DNA of 64,000 bases from positions 89,168,001 through 89,232,000 of the forward strand of contig CM074856.1 in assembly GCA_037501455.1 (NCBI GenBank), read 5' to 3'. A program made the translations under genes and the position numbers. Below, piece after piece: positions 32,466 to 42,700 of the stretch (its first letter is position 1; every line of letters starts with the position of its first letter). Source of the DNA: Lantana camara (Eukaryota; Streptophyta; Magnoliopsida; Lamiales; Verbenaceae). The notes beneath the pieces were generated by a model. The model had not been told where the DNA came from, searched no databases, and saw only the letters and a list, made by a program, of their open reading frames with translations.

Positions 32466-35359
32466 TGTAACACCCCCGGAGCGAAGGGTGCCACATCCCC
32501 GCACTAAGGTCCAACACGAGTAACGAAATGGAAGTTCGCACCCGTATCAAACCATAGCGAATGGGAGACACACAAAACTCACACCCTCGCTAGGCGGCCT
32601 AGACCCTCAAGAACTGCGAGAATTTAAAATCAGAGTAGCGGAAGTAAATCATATACCAAACATGATTCCCAAGATCACATATATATATATCAAAATGGGG
32701 AAGGGTCAAGTATTCCAATCAACAAGCTAGCTTATATACAAATGTATAATGGCATCACGGCCAAAATAGCATAAGTGTAAACCAAATACATAATCCAAAA
32801 TGCGTAAAGTAAAGGAAAGGAAATCCACTACGATGCATGAAGACCCAAGCTATACCACAAGTAACCCAAAAGATACTTGCCGCCTAGCTTGACTCGGAAG
32901 AACTTGCAAACTCAAAAGAAAGGGAAAAGGGGAAAAACAACAATGAGGGTTAGTCCTAGCGACTAGTGAGGGGGCTAACTCACGCACCCGATATATATAT
33001 ATATAGAGCAAAGCATTTAATCAAAATGGAAGAATCCTTGAACCGAGAGTGGTTTTTGCAAGCCAAATTAATTCCTGTGATATAGATATACATAGGTTAA
33101 AGGAAAGGTACAAGGCCAAAAGCCAAACTCCAAGTTTTAAGTAAATTAAGAATCCACTCTCATTCCATAGATCATACAAAGCTAAACCAACTCGGCGAGT
33201 ACGAGTCACACACATCCCAACTTCCATATACAAAGATCAAAGCAAAACAAAACAAATCAGAATCCATCCCCAACACCCGTTGATAGAAGGGTTGATCGGC
33301 CCTAACTATCCACATACACAGACGAGACAAGGTTTAATCACTACCTTGAAACCTTCGGCGGTTGCCTCCGCCGGCTCAAGAGAAACACCCTTCCTCAACC
33401 TCCCAAGGTTGGGTGAGACTCTCAAATGGAGGTGTTGATGGAAGAGCTCGGCGATCCCTCGGTCGTCCCGAGATTACCATACCACACTCCGGGGCCCAAA
33501 CATATCACGAAAGTCACACAAACATACCTTAAAGCTTATCTTTCAAAGCCACATCTCGCTTACACACACACACTTGCACAAAACTAAACTTTTCAAACGA
33601 AAGCAAAATAGCTTATATACTTATACAAAACGTTTTCAAACTCTTATAACAAATGGGAGAAGTCCCGCAACATATGTATCATACACTTATTTACCCTATA
33701 TTACGTATTCGCATGCGAGGTTTCAAATCAAATAGTGTTATAGGTCGAGTAACTAGAAGAACAAAAACCTCACCTTGTCAACGAACGTAGTGGAGACAAA
33801 GTGTGACAACCAGACACCTACGGAGCAAGCTCGTCCTCTACAGGGAGATCCTCTGAACAAGACAAACAACAAGGAACACTCTTAGACCCAATATGAACCA
33901 CATTGACGCTCGGTACATGCGTGTGTATGTCTATGATGCAAATGGTATGAAATGAATCCACATTTAGACCATTTACGAGTATTCAATGCATATACGGACA
34001 TACATCATAAACGAGGAGATAAAACAAAGCACAAATTCATAACATAAGGCTTAACACAAAATATAACAAGTTGGTCATGCATATACACCAAAACGAGGTA
34101 AGAAGGATCAACAAGAAGCAACGGAAAGGAAGCAAAACCAAGTAAAGACGGGCGAAAAACTAGAGTTCCTAGGGGATACGCCCGTGCCCCCCTGGAAGGG
34201 CAAGTTGAGACACCCCCGTGTCTCAGTACAGAAACCGAACAACAGAATCCCGAAGGTGACACGCCCGTGTCACCAACAAAGGGCAAACCGAGACACCCCC
34301 GTGTCTCGGTACAGAAAAATGTAAACAGTTCAAACATTAAATTCAGCAACCCAATTAAGATCAAACACTCATACTCCAACTACCAAGTAAGGAAATGTAA
34401 TAAATGCTAGGAATCAAGTCCTAGGAGCATAATATCATCATCAAAACTCAAGAAAACAAGAATGGAAGCAAAGATCAACAAATTCTCCCAACATCTACTA
34501 TTCACATGCTTGCTATATCTCATCAATCAACCATGGAAATGAACTCAAGAGCACATAAAAGAGAGAAGAGAGAGAGTAGATGACAACCATGAGCTCACCT
34601 TTCAAATTTGAGAAGCTTGGGTGAAGATTTGAGCTCAAAATCAAGAAAATGGACAAAGGGTTTTCTGCTTCCTTCTTGCTTCCTTGTGCTGATTGGTTTT
34701 GGGAGAGAGAGGGAAAGATTGGATCGGTTTTCAGTAGAAAAAGGGGTAACAGAGGGCTCAACTCAAGGTATAACACATGGTTAAGGCTTGGTTAAGGTAT
34801 AAGTGGGGTCCACAAAGACTTATTAGGTCAACGGTGTCTCTCAAGCATAAGGGGCTCGTTACGGGTGAAATTCAAAGGTCTTAACGAGCTTAAAAAATGT
34901 GAGGCTTGTCCCATTAAACCCGAATCGTCGAAACGAGTTCAACGGAGGTGACGGAATTCGAATCCGAATTCCCGAGCTCAAGATACGCGTCCCGGAACCC
35001 AAGGTGCGCTAAATGCTCTTTAGCCTCCTTTAGGTCCCGTCTCCAAAACGAACCCAAAAGGTAACCAAATCAAATACCAAAACATATAACGAGCATATAA
35101 ACGAGTCCATAAAGCATATAATTAACACATATCACGAATTCACAAAAATTAGAATTAAATACGAATCTAAAACGAGCAAAATACAAAGTGAAGGAAAAAT
35201 TAAACGTTCAAGTTAAACAAATTCATACCAAAGCAATTAAGTTCAAATAACATCAATTAATCCACGTTAGCAATTAAATATCACATAATCACTTGAAGTA
35301 AAAATTAAATAGCGCACATAAGAGGTTACCTGAAAAGTCTGATCAGTCGGGATGTTACA
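32466..35359 (-). mobile_element. Solo gypsy-type LTR (S1, 2894 bp)
   Basis: TGTAACACCCCCGG...GGGATGTTACA, flanked by a perfect 5-bp duplication GTGAA (32461-32465 and 35360-35364). It has no primer-binding site, internal region or second LTR, so it is the product of LTR-LTR recombination. It shares word order with the 20746 family (gtgcgg-type start, 'ctaggcgg', 'gtgagggg') but is strongly diverged. In sense (minus) direction a splice donor (GAAAG|GTGAGC near 34598) precedes the palindrome array. Confidence 0.92.
34171..34307. repeat. Two pairs of CCCG-centred palindromes in solo LTR S1
   Basis: Equivalent positions (the A of ACxCCCGTG) lie at 34178, 34212, 34261 and 34295: within-pair spacing 34 and 34, between pairs 49. 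Units are a decayed GGGATACGCCCGTGCCCCC, GAGACACCCCCGTGTCTC (34207-34224), GGTGACACGCCCGTGTCACC (34255-34274) and GAGACACCCCCGTGTCTC (34290-34307). Confidence 0.88.
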
Positions 35360-35837
35360 GTGAAGGAAAGCTTACCCTTGATGGTCATGGAGTGAGGCTT
35401 TTATAGGTTGGAGACGGACTCTGTGGGTGCAAGTACACCTCCCAGAAAGTGTGGATCTGGTTGGGAGAGGAAAGCGATGGGCTTTGGCCAGAACAGTGCT
35501 TTTCCAGCTAAAGCACTGCTTGTCTGCTCCTGCCAGGATGCCTGACACTGTACTGGGCGCAGTTGCAATTAATGCGGCCGGCGAGGGGTGGAGCTTGCAT
35601 TGAATGCGGTTGTCCGGTAGCGATTGGGTCGGAGCCCCATTGGGTCTCACCTCTCTCTGGGTCGAAAGGAGACCCTAGGTCGCGGGAGACTGCCGCCAGG
35701 CTACGGCTTGAGGTCTGGCCAAGTGTTGGGTCGGTGGCCGCCTAAGTGGCTCGGTCTTGGAGCGTTGACGTGGCATAGGCTGCCACGTGGTAGTGACACC
35801 TGGCATTCGGTCACACTCCCCGATTTTCCCCTTATCA

Positions 35838-35850
35838 TCTTTCCCCCCTA
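35838..35850 (-). other. Polypurine tract of the Tat element
   Basis: TCTTTCCCCCCTA on the plus strand, directly after the left LTR, is the complement of TAGGGGGGAAAGA. Confidence 0.85.
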
Positions 35851-36468
35851 GGTTTGGTGCCACTGGGAGAGTGGCGCCTGATCTTGAGGAAGACTTTGCG
35901 ACTGATGAAGAGAGGGGAGGCCTAGATCGTGATTCCCTTGGGATAATCTGGGTCGCCAGGAGAGCTGTTCGAGCCAAATTATAACGAGCCAGAGCTGCTA
36001 ACCAACTTCCTTCGACCCAAGATGATTTCGACCCAGGGTGTGTGGCGTGGCCTCACGCACGCGTGTTAGCTGTGCTCCACTTGGGCGGGAAACCCTGTAA
36101 ACTTCCCGTGTCAGAGTAATGATTATACTTTTTTGAAATTTGGAGGGTTAGCACGGGTCTTGAGGAGCGGTCATAAATAGCCGTCTTGGGGTAACAGGCC
36201 ACGTTCTCCTCCAAGCAAGCTGATCTGCCGCCATGTGGAAGTTGGATAATCACGCTTAGGGGAAACTGCTGCTATAAATTGGGGACTAGGCAGTTTTTTC
36301 CCCCTTTCACGCCTTCCACAAGGACAAACCCTAATTTCGGAGAGATTCTTGCTTTCCACCATACTTCTGCAAAAATGGCACCCCAGGAGAACCTCTCAAG
36401 TATATTCTCAAGGTACGCCTTTCCAACCCCTATCTCTCCTTTCTTCCTTTCTCACCTACACATTAGAA
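35851..36468. other. Tat element 3' non-coding region; 5' part of the antisense gene
   Basis: No domain is visible. ATGGCACCCCAGGAG at 36375 followed by TCAAG|GTACGC (36411) and a pyrimidine-rich stretch ending ACATTAG (36466) may be a short leader exon and intron of the antisense gene. The promoter of that gene should lie here. Confidence 0.4.
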
Positions 36469-39400
36469 ATGGCTCCCAAGAGGAACGTCTCCGTGCCCAC
36501 CGAGAGCCAACCCCCAAATAAGCATTCGAGAAATTATGGTCCTCGGGATATTCCGTCGGATCCAGAGGTATCGGTGGAATGCATAGGGGTTAAAACTCCG
36601 GGAAGACATAGGTGAGAAGATCCCACTGTGCCGATGTATTTCAAAGACCCGGTGGAGGAGGCCGCCGGGCCGATTCTGAGGGAACCGGCCGACAGTGAGG
36701 ATTCCATGGAGGTTGAATCCGCCCCGCTACGCGTCGGTGGAAAGGGAAACGGAGTAGACAATGAGGCTGTAGAAAACACGGCTGCGGAGATTGAGGAGAT
36801 GTCGCTGGAGGAAGAACCTCGTGGTGGCTCGGCTTCGTATGTTGAGCCAGAGCCCCAAAAGGGGAAAACGAAAATGAAAGGGCAGCAAAAATGCCTGAAG
36901 TACTACTACGAATTTAGGGCTGAGATATATGGGTCGGAGAGGACCACCGCCCAGAAGAGATTAACCTGGTGGAGGGACTTGGATGACAGTTGCGAGGTCT
37001 ACACCCCCGATTCGAACGAGCACATGGGAGCACCACCGGAAGGGTGTATCGCCATGTCCCTGTAGGCCATTGAGTATGGATTTCGGCTTCCTCTCTCTCC
37101 CGTCCAAGTGGCTCTGTTCAATCATCTCCAGATCAGCCCCATCTAACTGCTCCCGAATGGGCATGCTATGATAACGACCTTTAGGTCTTTGATGAAGATC
37201 CTGGGTCAAGTTGAGTGCGTGGAGCACTTCGCTGAATTATTTGTAGCCTCCGTCGACTCAGCCGCTTCCCCCAACAGGAGGGGGTTCGTGAAGCTGCAAT
37301 CTCGGTCGGGGAGTAAAATCTTTGATACAGAAAAGACTTCCCATGGCGTGGATTGGAAAAAGAAGTTTGTCTTCTTGAAGTACAAAGGCGGGTGGAACGG
37401 CCTAGAACATACGTCTTGGAACGACGTCGCCCACATCAGGTTGGAGAGGGGCCCGGTACGTTGGCCCAACACCCTGCTAGCCGCACTGGGGGAGGTGCAT
37501 CCACTGGATACAGGGATCTCTACGAGCACCCATCTGCTGATAAACTTGGGGTTGGCTCCCGGGACATGGAGGCATATAGATTTCAGAATGGGTAACTACA
37601 CCCTCAATACCCTTAGGCCAAGCACGTTCCCTTCCCTGACTTCATCTCTTCTTTTCTACATTAAACTCTAATTCTGCCCGCTGAACTTATTTTTCCTCCA
37701 TGTGCAGGGTCGATAATGGTGGCCGGACGAGCCAAGGCTTTGGACCGACTCTTGAAGAAGAAACAGGCCGAGAGGGCCTAGAAGATGGCTGAGGAGGAAA
37801 CGCCTGGCCCACCTCCTTCCGTCCAAGAAATAGCACAGGAGGAGGGCCTCACGGAGGCTGACTCCCTTGCGAAGATTACGGCTGTGGAGAGGGCAGCCGG
37901 GCAAAGATGGGCTGACGCCCATGTTCCCACGGAGGGGGAGGAGACGGATGCGCAGGGGGCCACTTGGGTTCCCCCTGAAGCCGACGCCCCGGTTCACCCC
38001 ACGGGAGATCAAAACGTTGGCCCTCCAAAGCGCAAAGGTAAAGTGGTCATATCTGCTGGGCGGCCAGATACGAACTCAGAGGCTAACTCTGGGTCGTTTC
38101 CTTCGGAAGTGCCCAAGGGCCGGCGTACGCAGAAGAGGAAGGAAAAGGACGAGCCAGTGGATAGGGCCCCCAAGAGAGCTGCTAAGCGGGGGGATACCAC
38201 GTTCCGGCCACCGGGCGGCTGGGTCCCCCCTACCCTTCGATCGGGATCCTCCCCCGGCTTCACTATGTTGAGGGGGGATTACGAGCGGATAGTCAACGTC
38301 CCCACGTTCGAGGGGCCCAAATATCCCTTTGGGGTATCGGAGTTTAAGGAGGACGGATCAGAAAGGAAGGTCGCTACCGGTGAAGTCGACCAGGATGTGT
38401 TGGGCGCTATTTACTATTCCCTCCAAACTGCCAGCGACCACCAGGAGTTGGCCAAGGAGAGCAATGCGACCCTTTCCTATGACAAGATTGCTCTTCTAAA
38501 CGCGGTAAGGACCTTCGCACTATCTCTTCTCCTGGATTGCACTTCTCATTGCTTTGCATCTGACTCCCTTTTCCTTTTCCCCTCCTCAGTTGATAGTAAG
38601 AGAGCACCAGTCCGCCATGCGACTGGAATTGGCCGATGAAGCCCGTCGCAAGCTGCTGGCGGAGAGGGCTGAGGTGTTGCAGGAGAAAAGCTGGAAGGAC
38701 GAAGCAGCGACGCTGTCCAAGGCGCTGGAAGATGCCCAGAAGGCATATACCGTGAAGCTTGATAAAATGGACAAGCTGGTAAAGGATTCCCTCCAGGAGA
38801 GGTCTGCCCTAGAGAAGGAGTTGGGGGAACTCAGGGCCGCGAACGAGGAGCTGCAAACCGGAGTGGCTACGCGGCAAAGCCTGTTGGATGCCGCGGCGAA
38901 GAAGACTGAGGCTGCCTACGCCAAAGGCAGGCAGGACGGATGGCGGATCGGCTTTGTCGAGGGGCAAAGGGATGGGACTAAAACGACCTTCTGGACGGTC
39001 GAAAAACTACTGCCGCAGATAAAAGACGGTGTGGTGTCGGAGTTTCTTCAGTCGAAGGTGTTTGACACCGTTTCTGGCACGCTGGGGGCCTCAGATATAG
39101 AGACTGGCTTCATGCGAGCCCTATCGCAGATCCATTTTCACCACCCAATCCCCCATGCTCTCCTCAATGACCCACGCAAACTCAATGCAGCAAACGGGTA
39201 CGTTCCCAAGACCTTGCCCGAGGAATTTATGGCTCGCGTCGCTTTTGAAGAGCAGCCGAGTCAGGAGGAGGCAGACGGCGGCGAGGACGACGAGGAGCCA
39301 GACTAGAGCAAAGTGCCCTATGGTTGGGCTGTGGAGTGGGCAGAATCTCAGCTAGAGAAGCAATCTGATGCGGTCGTGGAGTTGCCGGGCCCCGTTGATA

Positions 39401-39630
39401 TAGAGCGGGCCAAAGAAATTTTGTTGGCCGCGTATGTTCCTTCTAGTAGCGGGTCGAAAGAGGGTGGCCTCTTGAGCGAGGACCCAATTGGTCCTGCCTT
39501 GGCGATTCCCCCACTAGCGACACTTCCCCCTGCCACTGAAGAGGCTCCCCAAACGGCAGAGCCTAATCCTCCAATTCCGGCCCAGGGACCTGCCCTTGAG
39601 GCTACCGATCAACCTGCTCCCAGCTCTTGA
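36469..39630 (+). pseudogene. Intron-containing antisense ORF (aORF) of the Tat element
   Basis: Gene on the strand opposite to gag-pol, between pol and the 3' LTR. Exons: 36469-37591, 37708-38504, 38590-39306 (frame continues to 39630). Introns of 116 bp (GTAACT...TGTGCAG) and 85 bp (GTAAGG...CCTCAG) keep frame exactly. In-frame stops are at 36613 (TGA), 37063 (TAG), 37141 (TAA), 37779 (TAG) and 39304 (TAG, possibly the real end). The first part (EYGFRLPLSPVQVALFNHLQ; KKKFVFLKYKGGW) resembles the plant putative-transposon/mobile-domain-like proteins found as aORFs in Tat elements. The middle is charged and basic (PKRKGKVV; KRKEKDEP), perhaps nuclear. The third exon is a long coiled coil (about 38630-38900). 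Function is unknown. Confidence 0.8.
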
Positions 39631-40133
39631 GTGTGCGAGGAACTTGTAATTTTCATTCCGTAATTCCCTTGTAAATCTCTGGGGCCTGACCCCTTTTAAT
39701 GAATGAGAATCGCGTATTTGCTCCCGACTTTGTATTGTTTTAGCGCTATTTTCCCGAATATTTGGTTTTCGCAATTTTCAAGCAAATATTTGGAAATTTC
39801 TAAATATTTTCAAGTGCTGGCTCGAAAAGTGCTAAAATGCTATGGGTCGGGACTAGTCACCACTTATGAGCCAACGCTGACTTGCGGAGTGCTTCAGTCA
39901 TGGGCCAAAGAGGCGTGATCTCTTTCGGCCTCACGTAGTGACAGTATATTGAATTCGCTTTGCATATGCCTTAGGATGTTTCAAATTCTAAATACAATCC
40001 CAGATTGACTGGCGCGTTAAAATCATTTAAATTGACTGAAGGTAAAAGACATTCAGATTGACCAAATATACTTTTCATTACCGGAAAAAGTTGGAAGGAG
40101 TACAAAAGTGGTACCTACAACTTAGAATGGTCT
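39631..40133. other. Tat element spacer between convergent aORF and pol ends
   Basis: The two genes converge here. The AATGAATGAGAATCG region (39700) is AT-richer than the coding flanks and may hold poly(A) signals. No other feature is visible. Confidence 0.45.
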
Positions 40134-41810
40134 TTAAACATAAAACTTCTTGAGGTTGTGCGCATTCCAAGATCTGGGGATGGCATTCCCTTCCATATCC
40201 TCAAGGTGGTAAGCTTTGTTGCGTCCTACCTCAGCAATGCGGTATGGGCCTTCCCAGTTGGGTTGTAACTTGCCCACGTGTTTTGTTACTTCAACCTTTT
40301 TGAGAACTAGGTCGCCGATTTGAAAAGCGCGAGGCTTGACCCCTTTGTTATAGCTCCGAGCCACTGCTGCTCGATACTGTTGCATGCGTTGGAATGCCTT
40401 CTGTCGAATTTCTTCAATGGTGTCGAGCTCATGCGCTCGGTCTTCTGCGTTTCTGGCGAGCTGGTAGTTGGACACCCTCGCCGTCTGGTGTAGGAGTTCC
40501 GCGGGGATCATGGCCTCCGACCCATAAATCATCGAGAAGGGGGTTAGCCCTGTCGCGGTTCTGGGAGTTGTACGGTATGCCCATAAAACCCCATCAAGTT
40601 CGTCGACCCAGGCGCCTTTTTTGGCCTCCAGCCTGGTTTGGAGGTTTTGGATGATGATTCGATTAATCACCTCCACCTGGCCGTTCGCTTGCGGGTGGCC
40701 AACTGAGGCAAAGCGTTGGCTGATTCCCATGTCTGTACAGTAGGATCTGGTGCTAGCGCTCTGGAATTGAGTTCCGTTCTCGCAGATTAGGACCCTGGGG
40801 ATCCCGAATCTGCAGATGATATTGCGCCATAAGAAATTCTGGATAACCTTATCCGTGATTTTCGCGGCGGGCTGGGCTTCGACCCATTTAGAGAAGTACT
40901 CCACTGCGACCAAGAGATATTGCCGTTGTCCCGTCGCGAGTGGTAGAGGCCCGACGATATCAATGCCCCATTGATCAAAGGGCCAGCAAATGTTTACAGG
41001 GACCATTTCTACAGGGTGTTGGTGCGGGATGTTGGCGTGTTTCTGGCAATTGACGCACCTGCGGGCGTATTCCTTAGCATCCTCGTTTAGAGTGGGCCAG
41101 TAGAACCCACTTCTGGAAAGCTTCTTGGCCAAGGATCGACCATCTGCATGATTTCCACATTGCCCACTGTGCATTTCTTCCAAGACGTCCAAAGCTTGCG
41201 AGGGGCGTAGGCACCGCTTGGGTGGCCCCATGAATGCCCTCTTGTATAATCTCCCTTCTGAATCTAAAGAGTAATCCGCAGCTTTGTATTTGAGGCGCCT
41301 CGCGGCGTTTCGGTCGGCAGGTAATACTCCATCTCTGAGGTAAAGTATGAATTCGTCGACCCAGCATGGCTCAGCTGGATCGATGGAGCATATCATCTCT
41401 GCCTCGCCATCGATCACCCTCCGCTTGCTCGACAAGTAAGTGATGTTCTGGTCCTTGGAGCCTCTCATTCCATTCGCGAACTTTGACAGTGCGTCTGCTC
41501 GTGTGTTCTCTTCCCTGGGGACTTGCTGTAGCGTGAACTCTTTGAATTGAGACGCCAAGGATTTGACCTCAGCCAGGTACTTGATCATTATCTCTTCACG
41601 CGCCTCGTAGGAGCCCTGAACCTGGCTCGCCACCAACTGGGAATCTGTTGTTACGGCGATCCTCTCGATCCCGTGCCCCTTTACGATTTTGAGGCCAGCA
41701 ATAAGCACCTCGTATTCTGCTTCATTGTTGGTGGCTGGGAAGTCAAGGGAGATGGCGAAATCAAGCGTCTGGCTCCCCGTGCTCATCAGGGAGATCCACA
41801 CGCCCCCTCA
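40134..41810 (-). pseudogene. Tat pol, archaeal-type RNase H and integrase
   Basis: Open from 41801 (MWISLM) to the stop at 40134, 555 codons; it continues the upstream pol frame after a TGA at 41808-41810. Residues 1-110 belong to the second RNase H (NNEAEYEVL 25-33, TTDSQLVAS 51-59). The integrase zinc region has H211, H218, C249 and C252. In the catalytic core D281 (GIDIVGP) and E377 (GQVEVIN) are present, but the middle position is Glu (ICENGTQF, E341) where Asp is required, although the 35-residue spacing is kept. A C-terminal domain with WEGPYRI follows. The extra RNase H is typical of the Tat lineage. With the broken frame and the Asp to Glu change, no active integrase is expected. Confidence 0.88.
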
Positions 41811-41951
41811 TTGAGAGGTTGAGGAGCCGTCGACCGACATGGTCCACAGCACCGAGCGAGGGGTTTCCTTACTTGGGTCGTTCTTTTCGATGATGAAATC
41901 AGCGAGGATTTGGGCTTGGTACGCGGCTCTGGGTTGATAGCTGATATCGAA

Positions 41952-42700
41952 TTAACTCAATTCAATTGCCCATTTTACAATTCTTCCTGACGCTTCAGGC
42001 TTTTCCAAGACTTGGCGTAGACCTTGGTCTGTGAGGACGATGATGGAATGGGATTGGAAATATGGCCTCAGTTTCCTGGAGGCGTGCACGAGGGCTAGGG
42101 CGAATTTCTCAATCTCCAGATAGCGGGTTTCTGCACCATGTAGTATCTTGCTCACGTAATATACCGGCATGTGCTTCCTTTCGCGCAAGGCCACTAACAC
42201 TGAGCTTATGACCTCCTCAGTGACTGCTAGATAGAGATACATGGTTTCCCCTGCAACAGGCTTGGCAAGCAAAGGAGGGGAAGCAAGATATTCTTTGAGC
42301 CTTTCAAAGGCCTCATCACATTCATCAGTCCACTCAAATTTCTTAATATTGAGCAGAACTTTAAAGAAGGGAAGATTTTTCTCAGAGGAGCGAGAGATGA
42401 ACCTGTTCAAAGAAATGATCCGACCGACGAGACGCTGGACGTCCCTCACGTTGTGGGGTCTGTTGATGCTTTTGAGAGCTAAGATCTTTTCTGGATTGGC
42501 TTCGATTCCTCGCTGGCTGACTATGTAACCGAGGAATTTTCCTCCTTTCACGCCGAAAGAGCATTTGTTGGGTTTCAGCTTCATTCTGTACTTGCGGAGC
42601 AGGTCAAAAGTCCGACCCAAATCAGTTAAATGCATATCTGCCCTCTCGCTCTTGACGATCATGTCGCCGACACACACCTCCATCGTTTTACCGATCTCGT
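41952..42700 (-). pseudogene. Tat pol, end of RT and first RNase H
   Basis: Open from about 42700 to a TAA at 41952-41954. It begins right after a one-base frameshift relative to the preceding gag-RT frame. The RT active-site box, normally Tyr/Phe-x-Asp-Asp, reads MEVCVGDMIVKS: the first Asp is Gly, so the polymerase would be dead even without the frameshift. It continues with the RT thumb (LKPNKCSFGV; FLGYIVSQRGIEANP), then the connection/RNase H region (FEWTDECDEAFERLK; SHSIIVLTDQGLRQVLEKP). Confidence 0.88.

Larger units (their letters stand above)
32227..35837 (-). repeat. Left (3') LTR of the Tat element, interrupted
   Basis: Pieces 32227-32465 and 35365-35837 flank the solo LTR 32466-35359. 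Removing 2894 bp plus the 5-bp duplication leaves 712 bp, the same as the right LTR. Confidence 0.95.

Noticed and set aside
35372..35650. Minus-strand ORF in the Tat LTR (and its twin at 46473-46751)
   Set aside because: Non-coding LTR sequence with no domain; the two copies agree only because LTRs are duplicated.
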